From: an uncultured Clostridia bacterium
GTDB taxonomy: Bacteria; Bacillota; Clostridia; Oscillospirales; Ruminococcaceae
Assembly (NCBI GenBank): GCA_937892655.1
Contig: CALBJC010000057.1
Location: 1-5,126, forward strand
DNA: 5,126 nucleotides
Direction of reading: 5' to 3'
In this document: piece by piece, positions 1-3,666 of the stretch
Numbering within the stretch: the stretch's first letter is position 1
Layout: every line of letters begins with the position of its first letter
The notes under the pieces: generated by a model
What the model was told of the DNA's origin: nothing
What the model saw: the letters and a program-made list of their open reading frames with translations, nothing else
Databases searched by the model: none
Position numbers and translations under genes: made by a program

Positions 1-871
1 CTTCAAGCCTGTCATTTCCGAAAAATTCCTGACTGCTGCTCTCAGCCTCATTAACACCGTCTGTGTACAAAAATAGCTGAAAATCATCATCAATATCAAT
101 ATTATGAAGACCATAATTAATATCCGGAAAAAGACCAAGTAAAAGATCCGGTTGTGTTTCCAGCCATTCAACATTGCCTTTATTCCAAATAATCGGATAA
201 TTATGACCTGCATTGGCAAATTCAAAAACTTTTTTCTTGAAATCAATCACACCAATAAACATTGACACAAACATATTTTCACTATTAGTTTCATTCAAAT
301 GATTATTTACATTATATAGAATTTTCTCAGGTGAAAAATCCCTGTTGCATTTTACAAGAATACTTGCTTCGGCCATAAACATTGCTGCCGGAAAACCTTT
401 TGAGGAGACATCTGCAATACACACTAATATTCTGTCGTCATCAAGTTTAATGTAATCGTAAAAATCTCTACCAACTGCTCTTGCAGGCTTTATGTATGAC
501 GCTAAATCAATAACATCATCAACAAGAGGCTTTGGCAAAATACCCAGCTGAATCTTCGATGCCATATCCATTGTAGTCCTTGCCTGCTCTTTAAGTTTTG
601 CATGCTTCTCCACAGTCTGCACATATCCGAGAATATCCAACGACATTTTGTTATATGACTGGCTCAACCTCATCACTTCATCACTAACCTTACCTAAGTC
701 CGGCATTTCTGTATGAAGTCCGTTTTCAACAAAGCGCCCTGATACTTCCGCCATTTTCACAATAGGCTTCGTTACTTTCTTATCTATCCATTTTAAAATC
801 AAAATAAGTACAAAAAGAAACACCAATCCGCAGAAATTCACATGACGCAATATATAAGTAATTTTTGACAT
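1..871 (-). CDS. Membrane-anchored HAMP-PP2C (SpoIIE/RsbU family) serine phosphatase, 3' end cut by window edge
   Basis: I translated 290 residues from an ATG at 871; the C-terminus lies beyond the left edge. One membrane helix (about residues 11-28) is followed by a HAMP-like segment (about 29-85, with KPIVKMAEV and SDEVMRLSQSYNKM), a helical linker (about 88-108, ending MASKIQLGILP), then the SpoIIE/RsbU PP2C domain. Its family motifs are VGRDFYDY (133-140), IADVSSKGFPAAMFMAEAS (152-170), ENMFVSMFIGVID (198-210), NAGHNYP (220-226) and LYTDGVNEA (268-276). The likely metal ligands D136, D154 and D271 are present. Such enzymes dephosphorylate anti-sigma-factor antagonists or other STAS/regulatory proteins at the inner face of the membrane. 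Relatives usually have an extracellular sensor between two membrane helices before HAMP; here only about 28 residues precede it. A stop in frame at 893-895 shows there is no longer version. The Gly normally before the first metal Asp is Arg, and the DVSGKG Gly is Ser. The DNA is AT-richer than the upstream gene. The target is unknown. Confidence 0.88.
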   Translation of the reverse strand, partial: MSKITYILRHVNFCGLVFLFVLILILKWIDKKVTKPIVKMAEVSGRFVENGLHTEMPDLGKVSDEVMRLSQSYNKMSLDILGYVQTVEKHAKLKEQARTTMDMASKIQLGILPKPLVDDVIDLASYIKPARAVGRDFYDYIKLDDDRILVCIADVSSKGFPAAMFMAEASILVKCNRDFSPEKILYNVNNHLNETNSENMFVSMFIGVIDFKKKVFEFANAGHNYPIIWNKGNVEWLETQPDLLLGLFPDINYGLHNIDIDDDFQLFLYTDGVNEAESSSQEFFGNDRLE

Positions 872-1476
872 TAAATCAACTCCTTTGTCATTTTAAAATC
901 GTCATCCATCTCCTTTGCGGGCATAATGATGACCCCACAGCTTGCCCCCTCATCATCAGAGCCTCTGCCCTGCCCCAGAAGATTTGAGACCCTCGCCTGC
1001 TGCTCTTTGAAATCAAGCTCTGCATTGAAAAGAGAAATATCCTTGAGCTCTTTTAAAATGGCGGTTATCTGCTTTAAGCCCTGACGGTCAACAACGCCCT
1101 TTACAGCGCAGGTTTCCTCCGTTTCTGTAAGTATCTCCTTTGTAGGCTTGTCAGGCTTTGACTCGAGGTTATATTCAATCACCTTAGTTTTTGTGGTTGT
1201 GGTTATAAGCTGAGTGTCAACCTCATCAATCGCCTGCCTTAGCTTTTCAAAAACGAGGGCTGTGATCTTCTTAGCCTGCGCCCTACTAACGCCACGGTAG
1301 GCGCAAGCTATACCCTCGGTCTTTTTATCGCTGCTCTTACAAGCCTTTTCATCAGCATAATCAGCCGCCTTGCTGCAAGACGATTTTTCATCATCAATAT
1401 TGCCCGAACAAACACCATTTGCAGCCGTAGCTTTTCTGTCATCTGTAACTGTATCTATAAAAGCATCTCCTTCCAT
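871..1476 (-). CDS. Small acidic protein resembling the C-terminal part of a phage terminase small subunit, lacking the HTH
   Basis: The protein has 201 aa from ATG 1476, chosen over the TTG nine codons upstream because AAAGGAG lies 8 nt before it. Residues 1-60 are hydrophilic, low in complexity and probably disordered, with Cys at 23, 34, 46 and 58 (steps of 11-12). Residues 64-90 (SRAQAKKITALVFEKLRQA onward) look like an amphipathic helix. Then come KTKVIEYN (96-103), a polar loop with KPDKPTKEI (107-115), and a second helical region starting VDRQGLKQITAILKELKDI (129-147) and running to about 168, including ELDFKEQQARVSNLL. The order helix, VIEYN, PDKPTKE, VDRxGLKQ, ExDxxEQxAR matches what I remember of small terminase subunits in clostridial phages, where this region oligomerises. 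Those start with a helix-turn-helix that recognises packaging DNA; none is visible here. Neither a large terminase nor any other phage gene is in view, so this may be a remnant or a domesticated protein. The last six residues may derive from the neighbouring gene's leader. The family assignment is from memory only. Confidence 0.5.
   Translation of the reverse strand: MEGDAFIDTVTDDRKATAANGVCSGNIDDEKSSCSKAADYADEKACKSSDKKTEGIACAYRGVSRAQAKKITALVFEKLRQAIDEVDTQLITTTTKTKVIEYNLESKPDKPTKEILTETEETCAVKGVVDRQGLKQITAILKELKDISLFNAELDFKEQQARVSNLLGQGRGSDDEGASCGVIIMPAKEMDDDFKMTKELI
872..886 (-). promoter_or_regulatory. Ribosome binding site of the phosphatase gene, inside the end of the upstream gene
   Basis: On the minus strand AAAGGAG (880-886) lies 8 nt before the ATG at 871. 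It is formed by the last codons of the upstream gene (K-E). The upstream TAA (873-871) shares its final A with the ATG (TAATG). This overlap is typical of translational coupling, where ribosomes ending on the first gene re-initiate on the second. It fixes the phosphatase start, because no other start codon lies between here and the in-frame stop at 893-895. Confidence 0.8.
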
Positions 1477-1491
1477 AAGCCTTTCTCCTTT
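1477..1491 (-). promoter_or_regulatory. Ribosome binding site deciding the start of the 201-aa gene
   Basis: AAAGGAG (minus strand, 1485-1491) lies 8 nt before the ATG at 1476. The alternative TTG start at 1503 has no comparable site and would put this Shine-Dalgarno inside the coding sequence, so the ATG is preferred. Confidence 0.8.
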
Positions 1492-1508
1492 CAAAAGCGA
1501 CAAATCTC

Positions 1509-1523
1509 TACGCTTTTAGCGTA
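1509..1523. promoter_or_regulatory. Operator-like palindrome, proximal copy
   Basis: TACGCTTTTAGCGTA is a perfect inverted repeat (core ACGCT-TTT-AGCGT). It belongs to the same family as the palindromes at 1730-1742, 1769-1781 and 1819-1833. It sits in the transcribed leader, 33 bp before the start codon, where a bound repressor could act as a roadblock. Sites of this form are typical of small Cro/CI-type (XRE) repressors of mobile elements. No regulator gene is present in the window. Confidence 0.55.
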
Positions 1524-1540
1524 TTTCACAGGTAAAAAAA

Positions 1541-1728
1541 CAGAGCGCATCAAAACACCTACCATACGCCGCAACTACACAAAGCCCACGCAAAGCGCAA
1601 GCTCTACTTACCATAGCCTCGCAGAGCCCAGAGCCACAGAGCGCAAGCCCCACCGACCGAAACCCCACCAAGCGCAGAACCGCAGAGCGCAAGCCCTAAC
1701 GAGTGCATACCCCGCCACCCAGCTGTGA
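1541..1728. repeat. Degenerate tandem repeat, period 46-50 bp, about four units, in the operon leader
   Basis: Units begin at 1541, 1591, 1637 and 1683. Each opens with a form of CAGAGCGCAAGC; the 8-mer GCGCAAGC is exact at 1595, 1641 and 1687, precisely 46 bp apart, while the first unit has GCGCATCA. The rest of each unit aligns imperfectly (for example ACTTACCATAG and ACCTACCATAC at equivalent places). On the minus strand the block is G/T-rich and would be transcribed as part of a leader of about 280 nt. The period is not a multiple of three, so the block is unlikely to code for a repeated peptide. The same GCGCAAGC followed by TATAC also occurs inside the coding region at 1301-1313. Its function is unknown. 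Confidence 0.75.
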
Positions 1729-1729
1729 T

Positions 1730-1742
1730 ACACTTAAAGCGT
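1730..1742. promoter_or_regulatory. Operator-like palindrome, downstream of the promoter
   Basis: ACACT-TAA-AGCGT differs by one base from the perfect ACGCT-N3-AGCGT form. It lies just downstream of the predicted transcription start of the minus-strand promoter, centred 39 bp from the site in the promoter spacer. As a degenerate copy it is weaker evidence by itself. Confidence 0.4.
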
Positions 1743-1762
1743 TTTGTTCAGTTTGTAATGAC

Positions 1763-1791
1763 ATTATAACGCTTATAGCGTATCTTGTCAA
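1763..1791 (-). promoter_or_regulatory. Perfect consensus vegetative (sigma-A) promoter of the operon
   Basis: On the minus strand TTGACA (1791-1786) and TATAAT (1768-1763) are separated by exactly 17 bp. Both hexamers match the consensus fully. Transcription should start near 1756 and run left through the tandem repeat into the 201-aa gene and the phosphatase gene. A palindrome occupies most of the spacer, so a protein bound there would block RNA polymerase. A promoter this strong is normally kept under repression. Confidence 0.85.
1769..1781. promoter_or_regulatory. Operator-like palindrome inside the promoter spacer
   Basis: ACGCT-TAT-AGCGT is a perfect palindrome lying between the -10 and -35 hexamers and ending next to the -10. 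This is the classic position of a repressor site. It has the same arms as the copy at 1509-1523. An XRE-type regulator is inferred from the site's form; none is encoded in view. Confidence 0.65.
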
Positions 1792-1818
1792 TACTTTTTC
1801 AGAAAATATTTTGGTTTT

Positions 1819-1833
1819 TACGCTTACTGCGTA
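1819..1833. promoter_or_regulatory. Operator-like palindrome upstream of the -35 box
   Basis: TACGC-TTACT-GCGTA has perfect 5-bp arms but a slightly altered centre compared with the promoter-spacer site. Its centre is 51 bp from that site, near five helical turns, so cooperative binding on one DNA face is possible. It lies upstream of the minus-strand promoter. Confidence 0.5.
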
Positions 1834-1935
1834 TTGCAGGGCAGATTTTTGGGCAGCAAAGAGAAAACTGCCAAATTGCGCACATAAATGAAGAAAATAA
1901 TGAGCGTGGCGGCAGAGTGCGGATTTTCACATTTC
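1834..1935. other. Intergenic stretch with no clear feature
   Basis: This stretch holds only a weak inverted repeat, GGCAG (1852-1856) and CTGCC (1868-1872), with an 11-nt loop and no U-run to suggest a terminator. I see no convincing ribosome binding site, coding pattern or promoter. GGCGGCA at 1908-1914 recurs at 2140-2146, flanking the hairpin block, but seven bases is too short to call a boundary. Confidence 0.4.
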
Positions 1936-2087
1936 GTGGGGGCGTGCATCCCCTCTCAGATCACCTCTGGTGATTTTGCTCTCACCAAAGGGCGAGCCAC
2001 TCGTTCGTCCCCACAAATTGATAAGTGTCGCACTGAGAGCCTCTCCCTCAGGGATGAGGTAAAAACCACCAAAGGTGGTTCGGAGAG
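1936..2087. repeat. Block of nested inverted repeats (structured intergenic element)
   Basis: Two adjacent modules can fold. In the first, GTGGGGGCG (1936-1944) pairs with CGTCCCCAC (2006-2014), with one G-T pair. It encloses ATCACC-TCT-GGTGAT (1960-1974) and CGAG-CCA-CTCG (1993-2003). GGTGA (1969-1973) can alternatively pair with TCACC at 1982-1986, so exclusive folds exist. In the second, CTCTCC (2041-2046) pairs with GGAGAG (2082-2087), enclosing CTCA-GGGA-TGAG (2047-2058), which has a GNRA-type loop, and AACCACC-AAA-GGTGGTT (2064-2080), which together make a three-way junction. The block could be a miniature repetitive element or a structured RNA. It matches no RNA family I recognise, and folding was done by eye. 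Confidence 0.5.
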
Positions 2088-2330
2088 TGTACTGACGCAG
2101 GCACTATGAGAGAGTACTCCGTTGGAATTGCAGGTGTCAGGCGGCATTTTTGATCGAATTTTTCATTTTTACATTTATTTCATTACAATATTCCATTACA
2201 AAATATGCTTTTTTCTTTTGCGGTTATTGCGAAGGTTATGACAAACAATATTTCTGTAACGTTTTAATTTTGTATTTTCGTTTTGTTTTTTGTTTTCTTT
2301 TACATTATTATATGAAAGGTTGTGATTATT
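2088..2330. other. AT-rich upstream region of spoIVB
   Basis: From about 2150 the sequence becomes strongly AT-rich with long T runs, as expected for a promoter region reading right. A 13-bp direct repeat lies at 2179-2204 (TTTCATTACAATA then TTCCATTACAAAA). In Bacillus subtilis spoIVB is transcribed by forespore sigma factors (mainly sigma G), but I could not find a -35/-10 pair with acceptable spacing for sigma G or sigma A. The promoter therefore remains unassigned. AAAGG at 2315-2319 is the likely ribosome binding site for the ATG at 2331, with a rather long 11-nt spacer. Confidence 0.4.
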
Positions 2331-3575
2331 ATGAGGTTTTTTGGGCGGCCACATTCGCGGTCGGGGCTTTTGGCGGCACGATGCTTTTGTAAGACTGCCG
2401 CTTGCATTTTAAGCGGTGCTATGCTTTTGATTTTGGGCTGCTGCGCATTTTACTCGAACGCTTTGCCCGACAGCTTTTTAGTGACGCGCGGCGAGGATTT
2501 TTCGCTGGGTTCTAGAGTTCAGATCTCAGCCGTTTGTGACAGCGCCGCACTTGAGGCGAGCGTTTCTGACAACACCCGTCAGGCAACGCTCTCGCTATGG
2601 GGAGTTGTTCCGATAAAAGAGGTAACGCTTTGCGAGGTTGAACGTCCCGTTTTAATAGCGGGAGGAAATCCTTTCGGGATAAAGCTCCATACAAAGGGCG
2701 TTATGGTCGTTGACTTTGAAGACATCGTTTGCGGTGACAAGAAAAAATGCCCTGCAAAAGAATGCGGCATAAAAGAGGGCGATGTTATAATCTCGGTAAA
2801 TGATATTGATGTAAACACCTCCGGAGCACTCGCTAAGGTAATTTCAAAAAGCGAGGGAAAGGCGCTTGAGATTGAAATAATGCGCGATGATGAGCCTTTG
2901 ACATTTTTTACAAACGCTGTTTTCTGCACCGATGACGACACCTTCAAAACAGGAATGTACACGCGCGACAGCTCTGCAGGAGTTGGCACTATAACCTTTT
3001 TTGACCCTGTGACAAGCTCTTTTGGCGGCCTCGGTCACGCTGTTTGCGACAGCACTACAAAAGAGCTTTTGCCCCTTTTGTCAGGCGAGGTAGCAGATGT
3101 TACCATAAACTCCTTCACCCGTGCGCAAAAGGGCAAGCCTGGCGAGCTTTGCGGCTCGTTTGTATCGGGCAAAACGGCTGGCATAATAGAAAAAAACACC
3201 CCCTGCGGAGTGTTCGGGAAATTGCAGTTTGCGCCAAACCTTTCAGCGCCGCTGATGCTTGGCTACAAGCAGGAAGCGCAGGTCGGCAAGGCGATGATGC
3301 TCACGACCATATCGGGCAGCACGCCAAAAGAATATGAAATAGAGATCGAGAAGATCGACTACTCATCAGACGGGGTCAAAAATATGATAATCCGTGTTTG
3401 TGACCCTGAGCTTTTAATGCAGACGGGCGGAATCCTACAGGGAATGTCGGGCAGCCCGATAATTCAAAACGGCAAGCTTATCGGCGCTGTAACCCACGTT
3501 TTTGTAAACGACGCCACGCGAGGCTATGCGGTTTTTGCACAGAAGATGTATGAGACGATGCATACAGGCAGTTGA
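2331..3575 (+). CDS. spoIVB: SpoIVB sporulation serine peptidase (S55 family, PDZ domain)
   Basis: In sporulation the forespore secretes SpoIVB across its membrane. There it cleaves SpoIVFA and so releases the SpoIVFB protease, which activates sigma K in the mother cell. The protein here has 414 aa, close to the roughly 425 of B. subtilis. A basic N-terminus is followed by one membrane/signal helix (about 22-42), then ALPDSF, a PDZ domain (about 115-190, with GIKEGDVI at 146) and the S55 catalytic domain. His236 lies in GLGHAV. Asp358 and Ser373 lie in RVCDPE and GMSGSPI; their 15-residue separation equals that of Asp363 and Ser378 in B. subtilis, so the triad looks intact. The C-terminus carries the signature KLIGAVTHVFVNDATRGY. 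ATG 2331 is preferred to the in-frame GTG at 2322, which lies only 2 nt from the AAAGG. The protein has about 15 cysteines, many for this location. The usual downstream neighbour spo0A is absent; glmS converges instead. Confidence 0.95.
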   Translation: MRFFGRPHSRSGLLAARCFCKTAACILSGAMLLILGCCAFYSNALPDSFLVTRGEDFSLGSRVQISAVCDSAALEASVSDNTRQATLSLWGVVPIKEVTLCEVERPVLIAGGNPFGIKLHTKGVMVVDFEDIVCGDKKKCPAKECGIKEGDVIISVNDIDVNTSGALAKVISKSEGKALEIEIMRDDEPLTFFTNAVFCTDDDTFKTGMYTRDSSAGVGTITFFDPVTSSFGGLGHAVCDSTTKELLPLLSGEVADVTINSFTRAQKGKPGELCGSFVSGKTAGIIEKNTPCGVFGKLQFAPNLSAPLMLGYKQEAQVGKAMMLTTISGSTPKEYEIEIEKIDYSSDGVKNMIIRVCDPELLMQTGGILQGMSGSPIIQNGKLIGAVTHVFVNDATRGYAVFAQKMYETMHTGS

Positions 3576-3663
3576 CAATGCACAGTTTAAAATGCACAAA
3601 AAAAGCCGAAGGCTTATGCCTTCGGCTATTTTTACTTATTATATAAGAGATAATTGTGCATTG
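3576..3663. repeat. 9-bp inverted repeat enclosing the terminator
   Basis: CAATGCACA (3576-3584) and TGTGCATTG (3655-3663) are perfect inverted copies, with AATGCAC repeated again at 3591-3597. They surround the terminator hairpin and fill almost all of the 91 bp between the two genes, starting directly after the spoIVB stop. This may be a miniature palindromic element that carries the terminator, or simply an extended hairpin base. Confidence 0.55.
3598..3632. terminator. Bidirectional intrinsic terminator between spoIVB and glmS
   Basis: AGCCGAAGGC (3604-3613), loop TTAT and GCCTTCGGCT (3618-3627) form a perfect 10-bp GC-rich stem. It is followed by ATTTTTA on the plus strand and by seven T on the minus strand (complement of A 3598-3604). 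It should stop transcripts of both converging genes. Confidence 0.93.
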
Positions 3664-3666
3664 AAC

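Noticed and set aside
1516..1708. Two overlapping leader ORFs on the minus strand (34 aa, 1604-1708; 32 aa, 1516-1614), both rich in hydrophobic residues and Cys, with a shared ACAL stretch.
   Set aside because: The shared residues come from the 46-bp tandem repeat read in different frames. 46 is not a multiple of three, and the start sites lack a convincing ribosome binding site. A leader peptide cannot be excluded.
1541..1728. Possible CRISPR array.
   Set aside because: Units are degenerate along their whole length, with no constant repeat alternating with unique spacers, and no cas genes are present.
1851..1872. Hairpin GGCAG/CTGCC as a terminator.
   Set aside because: Five-bp stem with an 11-nt loop and no adjoining T-run in the right place.
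1908..2146. GGCGGCA copies as target-site duplications bounding a transposed element.
   Set aside because: Only seven bases, with no terminal inverted repeats beside them.
1703..2392. Several short open frames on both strands of the intergenic region (62-80 codons).
   Set aside because: They run across palindromes and T-rich DNA, lack good ribosome binding sites, and encode sequence without protein-like pattern.
2512..3337. Open frames antisense to or out of frame with spoIVB.
   Set aside because: They are shadows of a clear family gene.
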